Origin: Parus major
Lineage: Eukaryota > Chordata > Aves > Passeriformes > Paridae
Direction: 5' to 3'
Assembly (NCBI RefSeq): GCF_001522545.3
Contig: NC_031770.1
Location: 92,584,339-92,648,338, forward strand
DNA length: 64,000 nucleotides
Positions 13,447-27,342 of this stretch are shown one piece after another. The position numbers and the translations under genes are program-made. Every line of letters begins with the position of its first letter. The first letter of the stretch is position 1. The notes beneath the pieces were generated by a model, which saw nothing but the letters and a program-made list of their open reading frames with translations, did no database searches and was not told where the DNA came from.

Positions 13447-16400
13447 CTGCGGGACAGACCCAAGAGCGCTCAGCATCCGCGCCTTCCTCCGCTCCCTCGG
13501 CTGCTTCCCCCCACCCCGCCTCTCAGGATTAGTATTCGGGGCCGCCGCTCTCGCAGGCGGGGCCGTCTCTGGTTTCCGGGGCTAAACCGCGGCTTCTCCT
13601 TTCCCTGGGGGATCCACCCTGCAGCTCGGCCGCCTCCCGCTGCTAATTGCACTATAGCTCAGCCCCCGAAAACCTGAAGTCTATTGGTGGGACGGGGGAT
13701 CGCCCCGATGTTGCACCTCAACAGCCTGAAAAGCAATTCTGGTTTTCCCGTTGCTCTCCAGAAATTTTAAGCAGTCTGCAGGCACTGCAGTCCTTTTCAT
13801 GACACCTGGTCCCTACGTTGCGCTGGGTGATGAGCAAAAATCTCCTTTAACGGCAGACACTTACAAGTACTATCATAATGTATTCACCTTGTGCAATTAT
13901 TTCAGTGGAAGGCTGAGGGTGCAGTCTCTTCTGGAAGGCGATTCCCCACTAGCCAAGTTTGCCTTTGCATGACCTTCGGGAAATCTTCTTCGTATCAGTA
14001 CTCCTCATATGCATTCCCCCTGTTTAAAACAAAGTGTAAAAAGATTAGTATTTTTAAAATCGATATATGCTCTTTTTAGTCAGAAGTTTGAGTGCGTTTA
14101 AGTTATGTCTCCTTTAATAATATATCTAGAGTATCTTAAAGACACTGTAAGTATGCTAATAATCCTAGGTGTTTATGAAACACATGGAAGTATTTTTTCT
14201 GTACTTGGGATGAGCAATCTCACATTTGTGTAGCAGCATATGTAGCTGCAAAGCATCAGCAAAGTGTTAATCAGACTTAATAAGATTGCTTCATGTCTTT
14301 ATTCAAAGATTTATAGCTTCTGTTAATAAAAAGTAGAAGCGAGGAAAAAGAAAATCACAATAGATAATTAGAACATGCAGTCTCCTGTGGGAAAAGGCAG
14401 GATACAGGGAAGGCATAGCTGTAAGTAGGTTAGTCCATGTCAGCACAATCACCACTCAGTTGTACCTTCATTTCATAAATATAGTTTTTAGAATTTAATG
14501 GCATGCCATTTCTTTGCCTCATGTTTGTTTATGAATTTCCCAGACTTGGAACCAAGCATCAAAACTTGGTTTAAGTTTTCATGAGTGATGCATAAGAATT
14601 GTTTAAATGTACTTAGTATAATTTAATAAGTATCTGCATCCCTGATGCTATTTTTAAGGAGGTTATTAATTTCTATTAAAATCCCTTTTGTCAGTTTTTT
14701 CACAGTCCTCAAGGAACATTCATTTCTATGTAAAGTATGCATTATGGCTTCCTTTCAGCAGACATGATTCATTTACCCTGTTAAATTAGCATTAGGGAGA
14801 TCTAACTTTTTAATATTTTTTTTTTTACTGAAAGCATAATTGTAAGTGACATTGTCTGGAAACCCCTGATGCAGACAGGAAATCTAGAAGCTCATACTTG
14901 CAATGCAAACTTACTTAAATGATAGTATTAGTATTCCATCATGGCTTTTTATTTTGTGCACTTGACCGATAAAGGGCTTTCTACTACATTTGATCACATT
15001 CAGTTAGACTGAATCAATGCTAAGGTTTGGTTTCTGGGTATTGGAGAATTTCAGACCATATTAACAGCATTTTAAAACTTAATAGAACGAGTAGATTTTA
15101 CCAACTTTATATTCCTCATCTGAGTGTTTAAAAATCTGGCACTTAGGAACCTTCTGTGACTGTATGAACTTTGGCTAGCTTTAGTGGCAGACTTCCTGCA
15201 GTCCAAATCCAAACTCTGTAGGTCAAGCTTTACTGAGTTTTCTGTGGTTTTAACTCGACAAGAAGAAATGCAGTGATCTGTGTGCATGCTCTGTGGGCCC
15301 ATGGAAGTTGTACTGACTCATTAACAACTTAAACATTAACTCAGCAGCATCCCTGTTGATGTGATTATGCTTTTCGAGTCTTAACAGTACACAGAGTAAC
15401 TACTGTAACTGACAATATTCTGGCCATTCCTGAAACCACTTTTCCTAACTTCTACTTATGTACCCCCCTAAAAGAAGGGTTGAGTAGCTTCAGATAGTTT
15501 CAAGCTATTGGTCTATGGCTTGATTTTTCAAGTGAAACTATAAAGGAAGAATGAAAAAAATGCTATACCAAAAATTACAAGTATGGGTGATTAAATGTGA
15601 CAAGTCAAAAACAGTAACTCAAATACCAGTAAGATCTCTCTATGGTGAAATGTATTTCTTGCATTATGTCCCAAAGGAAAATCACCATTTTGAACATTCC
15701 GAGTAGTTAAAACAATAACCAGAAAAACTTACCAACTTTCTCAGCTAATGGGAAAAAAAAAAAAAAAGGTGAGATCCTCCTCAAGCGCACTCACCGTAAT
15801 TGTATCTTTTCCCATATTCAAATACCTGCTTAGTTTAGAAGTTTGATTTGACATATTTGAAATTTTCTTGAGAAAGAAGCTTGTAACAAACACCTGTGTT
15901 AACACACTACAACTCCTGTGAGAAATCTCAAGGAGAACGAAGGACCGATGGCATTGCTTGCTAATGGCAAGCAGCAGAATTCTTAAGAAAATTATCCTCT
16001 GGTATACCCAAAGCTAATTACCAAGAATATGATTAATTTCATGCAGAGCATGAGAAGGACTTAAATCAAAGTACCACCAGCAATTAAGGCAACAGGGAAC
16101 TATATGGGGAAGCTGAAGACTCAGAAAAGCTGAAGGAGGGTTTGGAGGATTATGTCAATGACAGCAATGACCATAACAGCAATCTCAGCAGCTCTGTCTA
16201 GTTGAAAGCAAAATACAAGAATTACACAAAAAATGAAGCTGGAAAAACGATTGAGAGAAGTTGTGGAACCTTTCCATTATTGAGTAACATGAATGATCTG
16301 AGTTAAAAGGTCATGGATTTAGTATGAAACAGAAAGATGCTGAAAGGGCCTGATGGAAATACAATGCTCAATTCCTTCTCCCTTCTTTTCTTATCTTTCT

Positions 16401-19400
16401 TGTTAGTGATCAAAGAGTTGTACTGCTGTTCTGGCAACACAGAATATTCAAAAGGTACAGAATTGCAGAAGATACTTGATAGCTGTGATGAATCAGAAGA
16501 ATCTGACCACCCAAAGATCTCATCTGGCTTAAAATAAACTTGTTTTTTTTTCTAAACTCACAAACAGGATAGGTACTGGAAAAGGAAGCACACTACTGAG
16601 AGTATATGGTACCTATGGACTGAGGTTACCTTTTGTACTGGGGACTTTTAAGTCAGAAGCTGAATTACTTGGTCTGAAAATGTTTTCATTATCATGGGTT
16701 TGGTCTAGGGATGATGTAATGTTAATGGACAGAGGAGCTGCCAACAAACATGAACTGTATTTACAGACTTGGCAATGACACACAATATCCTGAATGTGTG
16801 GCCCCAACCTCAAATGCTGTGAGACATTGCTCAAGTAACAACACAGATAAGAAGGCACAGTTTTTCTGACAGAGAAAGTGTAATGAAGAGCTGCAGGTAA
16901 AGTTTCCTGGCATTGCATTCATTTGGCAGTCCTTCTGATAAAATCCAATTAAATGCTTGTATTGAATTGTTCTCTCCTCGTTTTTTTTTGTGCAGTGCCA
17001 ATAGCCTTTGATCCAAACCACCTCCTCTAGCAAGACCCAGTTTCTCTGGGGAATATGAGCATGTGGGAAGAACTGGGTTACTTCTCTCCAGTTCACAAAT
17101 GGAAACGGCTTTGACTCAGTCTCATGGTAAGTAAAAGCAGTGCTTTCTCTGCCATAAGCAACTCTAATTTATATAAGCAGGCTATCCTCCCCAGGAGACT
17201 TACCAGTTCAGAAATGACAAAATGCCATTCTGCTCCACCTTAGTGAAGAGGTAAAAATGCTTCTATAAAATATAAAAATGCTTTTTATAAAAACTTGGAC
17301 TTCCAAATTTTTACTTCAGTAGAAAAGTCCCTTGGGATAGGGCTGCCAATCTGATTGAGATGATTAAGGCGTCCAAAGAGGCAGGATCATCAAAAGGGAA
17401 AAAACATCCCTTATATTCATTTTAAAAACTAAACAATTACTTAAAAGTAAAACTGGCCAGGGTGAAGTGTAGGCAGAGTCAAGTGTAGAGTAGTTTCCAT
17501 ACTTATAAAAAGAGTCTGTAATACTCCTTATCTCTGAGTAGATCTGTGAAATTTGGAGGAAAAAAATGTTCTCTTTGTAGATGGGGAAAACATCTGGAGC
17601 ATAAAGATGCCATTTCTCTGAAAGGGCCTGCACTGCTTGGATCGTATTACAGATTTAAACTCTAAATCTTAACCACTTGATTAACCTCCTGTTTGTAAGA
17701 AAAAAGTACAATTGTCTTTCAATGTGCCACCTCAAGAAAAACAGCAGGAAAAATAACTCCTTCTCTCCCCTTTTCAAAGTTATGCACAATATAATGCTAG
17801 TGTCTTGTCCTGACTGCTGGTTATATGCCTTTTATAATATTGCCTTCACACTCAAGTGTGGATACAAATTTTGACCTCTCAAGGTACTGTAACTTTTTGA
17901 CAATATATGTAATAGACATATGAATTGGTTTTTATTGCATAACTACAACATTTTCATAGAACCACAAAAAAACCTGAACATTTAAGAATTGCAGCTTATA
18001 ACTACAGACCACACAAGAAACATGTGGACAGCAGTTCCTCATCACAAACTCAGAGGAAGAAAAGGCTGTGTGTGTCTGGGCAGGGAGGAAGAGAGAGGGG
18101 AAATAAGTCATAACAAAAATATTATCAAAAGGCTGATTAAATTGATATTATAGTTAACAAATCTAAACTAAAAATATAGAAGTTCTAAACAGTCATCACG
18201 ACCAGAGAAAAGGTCTTCTAACAGTGATATCCTTAGAGACAAACATTCTCTAAAAAGGAAACTATCTTTTTGAGTTCCTTCCAGTTTAGACTCTTCAGAA
18301 ATAGTTAGGGAGGAGTAGTGTCTCTGAGGAGTTCTCACAGCAAAAAGGAAGTAACACTCCTACAAAAACAAAATCTAGCAAAGATTAAGTGCAAGTTCTC
18401 TCCAATATCCCTTAGAGTAAAAAAAGTCTAACAAAAAAAAAAAGAACAGTCAGAAAAAAGTTTTTTTGAGTGATTACAATACCTTTGGGAAAAACTCTAG
18501 GGCTGGTGTCTTCATCATTAATGCACTACAGGTCAAGAAATAAGTATTGCATGGCAACACCATACTGTATGTAACAAAACTTTTTATGCAGAATTTCTGC
18601 TAATTCTACACATGGGCTCACAGCTGCACTTCTAGATATAAAAGCATGTGGTCATGTCTATGATGAACTGAAGTTTGGTTGCTTTCATCATATTTGGGCA
18701 CAGTTAACACGACATTGAATTGACAGCAGTACCAGATGTACCAGTGTGGTGCTACAGTTGAAGGGACGAATGCAGTCCTTGAATGTGTGTACTGGGAAAT
18801 ATGGAGCACCCACAGGGAAAATATTACCTTTCCTCTACAGCATTAGTAGGTTTGCAATGGAACATGGTGGTTGAATGATGGAAGCATGTATGGTCAAGGC
18901 TTTTACATTTTGGGAGTAGCATTTCAAAATCTCCAAAGACAGAGAAGAGTACCAAATTATTTCAGAGACAAAAAAAACACTTCAGTGAGAGACTCAGAAC
19001 AGCACTTTGCAAACAGACAAAGGCTTACTCCACGCTGCACACCAGCTCCCAAGCAAAAAGGTGATACCTAGCCTAGGCACCCTCTAACAGCCACATGGCT
19101 TTGGAGAAAAGGTGGCTTGTGTTAGTAGCCTGGAGAGCTAATACAGCAAGCCTTAGTCAGCCTGAGAAATGCAGAGCTGACATTTCTTCAGGGCTTGGTA
19201 TGTTTGCTCTGTGACTTGATGACTGTGCACAAGTGTAGGCACATGAAAATTCTGCATGCTGAAGGCTTTCTTAGGCTGTTGAAGAAACCCTAAGCAAACG
19301 AAGTGTAATGTAAACAAAGCAAAATATTTATGCTACTGAGGAGAAAAAAACAAGACTGGTAGAGCGTATTGTGGTTAATTAATTTTTACCGTAATTGATG

Positions 19401-19582
19401 GGGAAAGTGAAGGATGGACTTAAGGAAATCTATAGAATAAAACCCAAAAAATACATTTAGCTTAGGAGGATCCTGAGTGAGAAAACTGTCAGAGTATTAA
19501 TATTCAAAGACAAGAAGTATCCCATGGAGAAAAATATTTTTATCCTGCCACATACTTCTGTCAATATTGGATTATGGTTCAT

Positions 19583-19770
19583 ATAGGAGGCAGGATGCTG
19601 GTCTATGTGGACATTTCATCTGACATAGCAAGATCCTTATTCTGATGTGATGAAAGGGATCTTGAATATGTGCTTTGCTGGAAGGCACTTCAGAAGCAAG
19701 GGTAAATAAAATTTGACAGGAGCAGACTAGTTGATCTAGAAATCCTTTCTGACCTTAAATTCTGGAAACT
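19583..19770 (+). mobile_element. Ancient CR1-like LINE tail fragments
   Basis: Two adjacent pieces resemble 3' ends of old reptile/bird CR1 elements. At 19583-19648 the text follows the pattern CAGGAT-CTGG-CTA-TGGAC...TCTGAC-ATAGCA...TTCT-ATG. At about 19720-19770 it reads ACTAGTTGATCTAGAAATCC then TTTCTGACCTTAAATTCTGG, like the tail that in CR1 reads roughly 'gatgatct ... aaggtcccttcc'. Both are highly diverged; the assignment is from remembered consensus. Confidence 0.45.
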
Positions 19771-21244
19771 GCCATACACCAGAAGCACTGACTAGAAGCA
19801 AAGCATCAGCTTGTGGAGATTAAAAGCCTCATTTAAGCATTAGTGTGTAATGTACTGTAATGTGGTAATGTTGACTGTAGAAATGCTTTTCTGTATTAAA
19901 CTGTATTGTCAACAAGCTGCAAACATATTCAAAGTCTCTACGAACACTTTGGCAATGCTGGTATTAACAAAGGAGGAGATTTTTGAATATCAAAGTAGAG
20001 TCAGGCTTGGTTTTGCATTCTAGAACAGCACTTGATCTCCACAAATGCACTGCACTCTTCCAACACATCTGCTCTGTACTGCATTTAATACAGAAGATGG
20101 AGCAACATTTTTGGAGGAAATAAAATTCCTGCTCTAAGATAAAACTGGATTTTGCTTTTTATATCATTATGTAAAAGACATACAGATTGAAGAGCCCAAA
20201 GCACCAGAAATCTGCCAAAATATGTCACCATTGTGCTTGAGAAAGACCGAATGTGAGAGGTAACAACAGACTTCAAAGGGAAGCAAACAGTCCCACTTTT
20301 CTAAGACTTATACCTAGGAAAAGAAAGTAAAACTTCTAGAGAAGGCAATAATGAAAATACTTTTCTTCCCAGATAAACTTTAGATCCGGTACTTAAGAGA
20401 AAAAATGCCCCACTTTTAGAAACTAAACAGTTTCACTGATTCATTGACTAGGTGACGCTAAGAAAAGCAGAGGTCCTTTAGCTACATGGTGAATAGCACC
20501 CTTCTCATTTTTGGAGATCATACATGGTTTCTTTGCCCTGATTTTTCTTCAAACTTCAAGTTTACAGTCATTCTAGCTGCAACCAAGAATTACATTACAG
20601 GTAGCTTGATTTTAAGAAAAATTCCAGGTTCCTGCAGACATTGTCTCTACACAGACTTTGGACTGGATTCAAATACAGAGAAACCTGCCACAGTGCTAAA
20701 CATGGCAAAGGCTGACTGTGAGGGCAGGTTTATCTGGCAGCTGCCAATGCAGCAAAGATATAAGACCTAAGACAGCCAGATCAGATAGCAGAGCAAAACT
20801 TCCAGCATTGACAGCCCTAATCTGAAAAAAGGAAGGAAATCAGCTTGCACAGGCTTCTCTCTGCCATGGCAGAAATGCTGCTGGTACACTTTGCTGTAGG
20901 TCCTGTAACTGTGACATACTAGGTGACTCACAGGAGTTTGACTGCTTTTATTTAATGAAAATCAAGGTGGATAGGCATAGGGCTTATATTCCTGTACAGA
21001 ACTGATCTGTGGGCGGGATGCACCTCCCAGCTCTCCTGAAAGAGGGGCCAATGCTGTGTGTCTGAGCTGCACTGCACAGCAGTGCTGATCTACCTGTAAC
21101 CAGCTCCTGGAAAGAAATCTGGAACATACACACAGGTTCTGCACACATATGCATGGGTGGGTACAAATAGGTGCCTGTTGGAGTCTGAGATACAGTGTGT
21201 GTGCCCTTGTTTTTAATATTTAGTTCTAGAATTCAAAGAAACGC

Positions 21245-21269
21245 TGAATTTCATATAATATGAAATTCA
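21245..21269. repeat. 25-nt palindrome at the LTR edge
   Basis: The left arm TGAATTTCATAT and the right arm ATATGAAATTCA are exact reverse complements around a single central A. It sits at the estimated 5' edge of the LTR. It may be part of the LTR or of the insertion site. Confidence 0.9.
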
Positions 21270-21751
21270 TGGGCATGTTTTCATGGTGATACATGAGAAC
21301 AAATGCTAAAGTTAGATAGAAAAAGTGTAAATGTGTAAATTAGAAAGTTTTTTGAATCACTGGGTGAATGGGTTGAGGTTTAGAGTTTAAGGTAGTTTAG
21401 AGAGCAGGGGACAAGATGGAGGATTTAGGGTGTTGTCTCTTGTCCTTCTTCTTTCTTCTTCATGTTCTTTCCTAGGGGTTTTTGGGTAGTAGTAGGTGAT
21501 TGGGTAGAAAATGCCGCAGTGCAGCACAAAGGTGTTGGGTCATTGGGTCACTAATAAAAATAACTTAGTTGGCACCTGTTAATTGGGTAAATGGACATAT
21601 AAAAGACCTTGAAGAAGATCTTTGTTAGCCATTTTACCCCTTTACTATCATAGTGCACATAGCTCCTTGTACCTTGTAATGCTGATAAGAAAAAATAAAC
21701 AACTGAGAACGAACGAGAGAAAAAACTCGCCTCCCGTCTCATCAATCTTCA
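21245..21751 (+). mobile_element. LTR of an endogenous retrovirus, plus orientation
   Basis: Has the order of an LTR promoter and terminator: a TATA box TATAAAA at 21598-21604, then about 90 bases later a polyadenylation signal AATAAA at 21694-21699, then a CG-rich end (AACTCGCCTCCCGTCTCATC). Upstream it carries a long CT-rich tract (about 21435-21475). I recall this kind of sequence from songbird ERVK-like LTRs. No internal retroviral gene follows, so it is a solo LTR or fragment. The 5' boundary is uncertain; I placed it at a 25-nt palindrome (21245-21269). No convincing target-site duplication was found. Confidence 0.65.
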
Positions 21752-22879
21752 GTTCAAAGGGAAAAGAACCCAAAACAAAAGTCCTATAAAGGGACAGGTG
21801 CCAACTAATTTGGATACTCAAAAAATCAGCACATGAGAGCTACCAAGGGCTAGCCAGGAGAAAAATACCAAAGACCATGGTGACGAAGTGCTTAGCTTGT
21901 GCAGTCAGGGGACTTTAATTCTTGCTTTGAGTGCCTCAGCCCAGAATCCTCTGCAAAATAAACCTAAATTACTTTCAAATATAGCAGTACTGACTCTTGC
22001 TGCTATTTTGCCTTTCTGTACAATAATTAGAGCTCTGACCAGGGCCCATGGAAAACTTGTCACTACCCCTTTCCCTTTGCCTGACAATACTAAAACCCCT
22101 GAATATCAACCAAGTGCCTAAACCATCAAGTCTATGAAAGAAGGGTTACTCTCCTTCAGACTAAAGCAGTATTACTTTTCAGAGAAACAATAAATAATGT
22201 TATTGAGGGTGAGGAAGAAGAATCCTGGGTTCTGCTCCCTGCCAAAGTGAAGTTTCAGTACTTCTTCCCATTGCCTTTAGCGGGTCAGGGTTCAGCTATA
22301 TTGGCTGGAGATCTAAGCCATTCTGGTTTATGCTAGGATTAAAAAACACTTCCGCTGATTCTCAAAGCAGAAACGCATGCTGCAGTCATAGGTACTTTTG
22401 TGGCAAGCCTTTACTATCAGGAATACCTGTAGGCTGTCAGCCCAGATTTCACCAAACAATGGAAATGCTTTTAGCAGCAGTGATGCAACTGAGGGCTTAG
22501 CAAAGTCTGAAATTACTTTATGTAATTGGAATTTAACAGAGAAAGAAGAGAAAATTGAGTACAACGCATGCTGTTTACACTAATAGAAGCTAAAACTTGC
22601 TGACCACTCTTGACACAGAAATAAAATAGGTTTCTATTAAAATACTCTTATTTTCATGACCTGACAATTTCTGCCTTGGATGCATAACATTTTTTACTAA
22701 TATGTGGATTTCATATGGTGAGCCTGAGTATTCAGGCAACAGTTTTGTGGCACTGATTTCTCTGACTAAGCTCAACTATTACATCAAGAATTTAAAGAAG
22801 GCAATACAGTATCTCCCACTATAATGTTTTTTTCCATTGAGCAAGGCAGACAGGTGTCTAAATTAAAGGGAAAGAAAAG

Positions 22880-22970
22880 ATTGCCTGTTTATCTAATCTT
22901 ATTCCTGCAAGAACAGGCCAAAGAATTTTACTCCAGTACCAAGCCAGTAACTTCTGGATGAATTAGGTCA
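22880..22970. mobile_element. Ancient interspersed repeat fragment
   Basis: The stretch reading TTTATCTAATCTTATTCCTGC, then ACAGGCCAAAGAATTTTAC and CCAGTAACTTCTGGATGAA resembles an old repeat that I remember from turtle and crocodile genomes (pattern 'atctagtctgacctcctg...acaggccagagaa...ataacttctg'). Family name and exact limits are uncertain. Confidence 0.4.
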
Positions 22971-24221
22971 AAACGTTGCTCTGCTCAGATCATTCACCTC
23001 GCATCTATTCAGTTTCTCAGTTTTGGCCAACAGCCTTGATGGAAAAGCAGGTGTCAAATAGATCATCCTAAATACCTTGAAGAAATGTACATTCTGCTTT
23101 TCTCTTTTGAATTCTCTTTCCCCAAAATGATCTTTTCTCTTTCTGAAGAGACATACAAACTGGCAACACAACCATGAAGGGTGATGATGATCACAGGACT
23201 GTCCCATCTGCTTTTGGACTTTTTGACACAGAGTAGAAGTAAAGACTGTAGTATGTCTGACTAATCTATGATTCAAACTTGTCATTTTCAAGTGCTACAG
23301 AATAAAGGGTTGCTAATGCATGCAGTTAAATATTTAGTCACAGTGGTATCCTTGAATTTATTAATTTGCAACCTGGACAGAGCTGTACGGCCAGGATCCA
23401 GAGTAAGAACTAAGACGTTTACATCAGAATGCACAACAGAGAGATGTTTGGTTTTATGGTTATGATTTGGGAGGTGTGAAAAGAAGCTTAGATTCAGGAA
23501 TCCTGGTTTGGGGTTCTGATCATTTAGAGATTTTGATGTTTCAGTCAAAAGTCTAAACTTTGGTTGCTTCTGACTAGAAAGATTTTAGATACACATCAAC
23601 AAAATCTTACAGCAAATGCTGAGGCTTTTCAGCCATTGTCATGTGAAAAGCTGCCTGATTTTGGGGGTACAATCCAACTATTTATTTCCCATAAGACTGC
23701 AAAATGTCTTGGCAGAAATACTGTCCAGCTATGGACTAACAGATTCTTCCAACTCTCTTGCCTGTCTCAAAGGTCTTCTATCACAGAGAATAAGTGGTAC
23801 AGACCTCATCCTGAACAACAAGAAGCAACACTAGTGAATTGTATCACATGAATGCACATAAACAGTCTTCGCCCTCATTCTCCTGTATCAAAATTTAAAA
23901 CTTCTTGGGACACATGGCACTGACAAACTCCAAAGCTCACACTACAGTACACTCAAATGACATTTACTGTTTCTGCATCTACTGTGGAAACCAAACTTTG
24001 AAATTCAAATTATCAATTGTTACTATAGAATTATGTTTGTGTACAGCTGACTTCCATGGCTTTGAAGAGAACAAGGCTTGTGCTAGTAGCCTGCAACTAG
24101 AAACAGCCATCTAAGTTTCACAGAGAATTTTGATAAAGCCAGAGCCTGACATCACTTTAAATCCCAACCCCACTGTAGTCAAGGACATTTCCCATTAACT
24201 TCATGAGCATCTGGATTTCTT

Positions 24222-25248
24222 ACTGTTGTACTGGGTTTGCATGGCAAGGTTTTGGCAATGAGAGGGCTGCAGGGGTGGCTTCTGTGAGAAGCTGCCAAAA
24301 GCTTCCCCATGTCTGACAGAGCCAGTGCTAGCCAGCCCCAGGACAGACCCTCCACTGGCCAAGGCAGAGCCCATTAGTGATGGTGGATTGCCTCTGGGAT
24401 GATAGAATTAAGAAGAGGAAAAAGCTACTGCGTAGGAGCAAACTGCAGCCAGAGAAGACAGGAGTGAGAATATGTGAAAGAAACAGCTCTGCAGGCTCCA
24501 AGGTCAGTGCAGAAGGAGAGGGAGGAGGTGTTCCATGCGCTGGATCAGATTCCCCTGCAGCCTGTGGCGCAGCCCATGGTGAGGCAGCTGTGCCCGTACA
24601 GCTCATGGAGGTTCATGGTGGAACAGAGATGTGGAGGATCCCACACTGGAACAGGTGGATGCCATGACACCGTGGGAAGCCCACACTGGAGCAGATTTGC
24701 TGGCAGGACTTGTGACCCCACAGAGGACCCATGCTGGAGCAGTCTGTTCCCAAAGGACGGTACCCAATGGGAGGGACTCATGCCAAAGCAGTTTGTGAAG
24801 AACAGCAGCCAATGGGAAGAACTTACACTAGAGAATTTTGTGTAGAACCTTCTCCCATGGGAGAGACTCCTTAGTGGAGCAGAAGATTGTGAGGAAGAAA
24901 GAGCAACAGAGATAACGTGAACTGATCACAATGCCCAGTCTACGTTCCCCTGTACCACTGGAGGAGGGGGAAAGGTAAAGAATTCAAGTGTAAAGTTAAG
25001 CCCAGGAAAAAGAGAAGTATGGTGGAAAAATGTTTTTAAGATTTGGGTTTATTGCTCATTATCCTACTCTGATTTCCCTAAGTCGATTCTGTCTTGCTCG
25101 CAACAGTAACTGGTGAGTGACAGCTCACTGTGCTTATCTTAACCACAAGGCTTACAATTTTATTTTCTCTCCCCTGTCCAGCTGAGGAGTAATAGAGCAG
25201 CTTCAGTAGGCAGGTGGCATCCAGCCAGGGTTAATCTACCACAACTGT
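24222..25248 (+). mobile_element. Solo LTR with perfect 5-bp target-site duplication
   Basis: An LTR of 1017 bp at 24227-25243 starts TGTACTGGGTTTGCATGG and ends ...CTACCACA, so it has TG...CA ends. ACTGT at 24222-24226 and ACTGT at 25244-25248 form an exact 5-bp target duplication, the size typical of ERVL-type integration. I recognise it as a common avian LTR. Its middle (about 24590-24880) consists of degenerate direct repeats of the type '...cacactggagcag...'. There is no gag-pol between two LTRs, so homologous recombination has removed the provirus. Compared with copies I remember, the segment around the polyadenylation signal is missing: TACTCTGATTT runs straight into CCCTAAGTCG near 25070-25085. 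Chance open frames inside (for example 24474-24845) are not genes. Confidence 0.92.
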
Positions 25249-26917
25249 ACAGACACATGTAAACGGTAGCTTTTTTTTTTTGAACTAAAGCAATGCAGGC
25301 AGTTGCAGTAAAAGGAAAGATGAAAGAAAGCCACAGGATAAGAGAAAAACTCTCCCGTGAACAGATTTGTCTTTGACTGACAGAATCAGAACATTTGTTG
25401 TTCACAAGCCACTCCCATAGCGAAAGGTTGGCTTTTAGTTCTTACTAACACCTAAAATATGGGTTGCAGAAATAATAGTTCATTTCCAGAGTTTAGGGCC
25501 TGTTTTTTCAATCTACATACAAGAAAGGGGGAAAACAGAACTGCTTCCAAGAAAAAAAAAACCAACAAAACTGTTGTACAACTCTGACAGGTTGATAGTT
25601 TGAAATGATTCAGAAGTCCAGGAGCCTTCCAGCAGTTAGACACCCAAAGCTGAGATGCAAAACTTACCTAGGTACTTATGTACTCCTGGAGGAGTCAGTG
25701 TCCAGAAAAACAAGAAAGAGCTTGTGCTAATCTGTGAATGCATAAATGTAAAATAACTTCCAATTAATGCAAATCATGTTGTGACAGACAACATAACAGC
25801 ATGGAAGATGCTTGACTAACATATGTTGATTCATACAGGATGATTGTGGTTTCTGGCACGTTTCCGAGTGAGTTAAAAAAAGATGTGAACCTGTCTGTTT
25901 CACCCAGAGGCACAGCAGTGGCAGCTTGTGAAACATCACACCTGAAAAGCATTTATGTGACACATCTTTCTTCTCCCCCGACACACAGTGCAAAATCTGT
26001 AGAACCATTGGATTTTTTTCTTGTGCTTGTTTTGCATTAAATAAACTGATTTAACTCATCATGAATTCCTGCCATCCTCGCTGATGAGGTATAAGAAAAA
26101 AACTGGGAAGTACCAAATGTGTAGTTCAGAACAAAAAAACCCCAGCGAGCTCTTCTTTGCATTAACACTCAATCCCCCATATACAATACTGACCCAGTCT
26201 TGTAATCCTTCCAAAGCCAAAACTGCCAGTTAGCATCCAAGGAGCATTTTAGGATGAAGAAAAGGGTGCAGCATTGCCAGTTAATTGGTCCTGATCCTAC
26301 AGAGAGTTATACACAGATTTAAACACTCTGTTCACAGGACCAACCCCACTTGTAATGCCAACATCTGCAGTGTAAACTGAGTGCTTGCTTAATTAACTGC
26401 AGGAGGAAGGCAAAATCTCTGTCCATTCACTGTGTTGTCACATGGTGAAGAGTTCTGGCACAGGGAATCGGGCAGGAATGTATGGCCCAGGCTAGGGAAA
26501 GAGCAGGGTCCCTTCTTGCTCAGTGAGAGTGTGCTCAGTCACACATCAGGTTAATCTGGTTGTCAAATCCTGAACTGCTATAAAGTAATTCTTCAGTGAA
26601 AGAAACTAATCATGCCTGCTCACTGACAAAACAACACTGAGAACAAACATGAAGCAGAAACAATAGATGATGACAATTTAACTGAAAAATAAAACACTAG
26701 GAGTAAAAATGTCATGTCCTGAGAAGGCTAATGAGATAAAATACAATTAAAAGGAGCTCATTTTTAAAATGGGTATTTTCAATGATGTGAAGTGGTATAA
26801 AATGACTTCTCTGCTTCTGTTCGGAGGCAAGAAACAGTCTCCCAACTGCAATGCTGTATAATGTCAATGGGGATAAACAGAAAAATCCCTGCAAAATCCA
26901 CAAAGGATCCCACCAAG

Positions 26918-26948
26918 AAAAAAAAAAAAAAAAAAGTATTAAAAAAAA
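26918..26948. repeat. A-rich low-complexity tract
   Basis: An 18-base run of A, then GTATT and a further A run. No SINE or retro-copy body was recognised next to it. Confidence 0.8.
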
Positions 26949-27342
26949 GTCTAATTCTACCTTAAAAGAAATTGCAGGATTTCCCTTCATGTTTTATTAT
27001 ACCCTTCTTTAGCAGTCAGCTGCCCCTAATATCCTCTTGCAACAGGACACTACAGAATGCTGAAACCCCTGGTAAATAGGATCCGGACGCAGTCATCTCA
27101 CCACATCGTTGTCTCTATGGTAACCTAGGCCAGCCCTAAATACTATAATCCTGCTTTACCATAGTAAAGCCAGTTAATGACTTTCATTGAATGCTCTTGC
27201 CAAATAATGGTGCTCTAATATTTATTGACATTTCAAGTCTGTCCATCTCTTTGGACTATTCGTTATATTGAAAATTGATGCAAACACAGCATTTGTAGAA
27301 GAAATGAAGCTACTACAGATTTCAGCCTTTTGATATTATCAA

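Noticed and set aside
24474..24845. 123-codon plus-strand frame with repeated Trp-containing units
   Set aside because: Lies fully inside the solo LTR; the repeats are the LTR's internal direct repeats.
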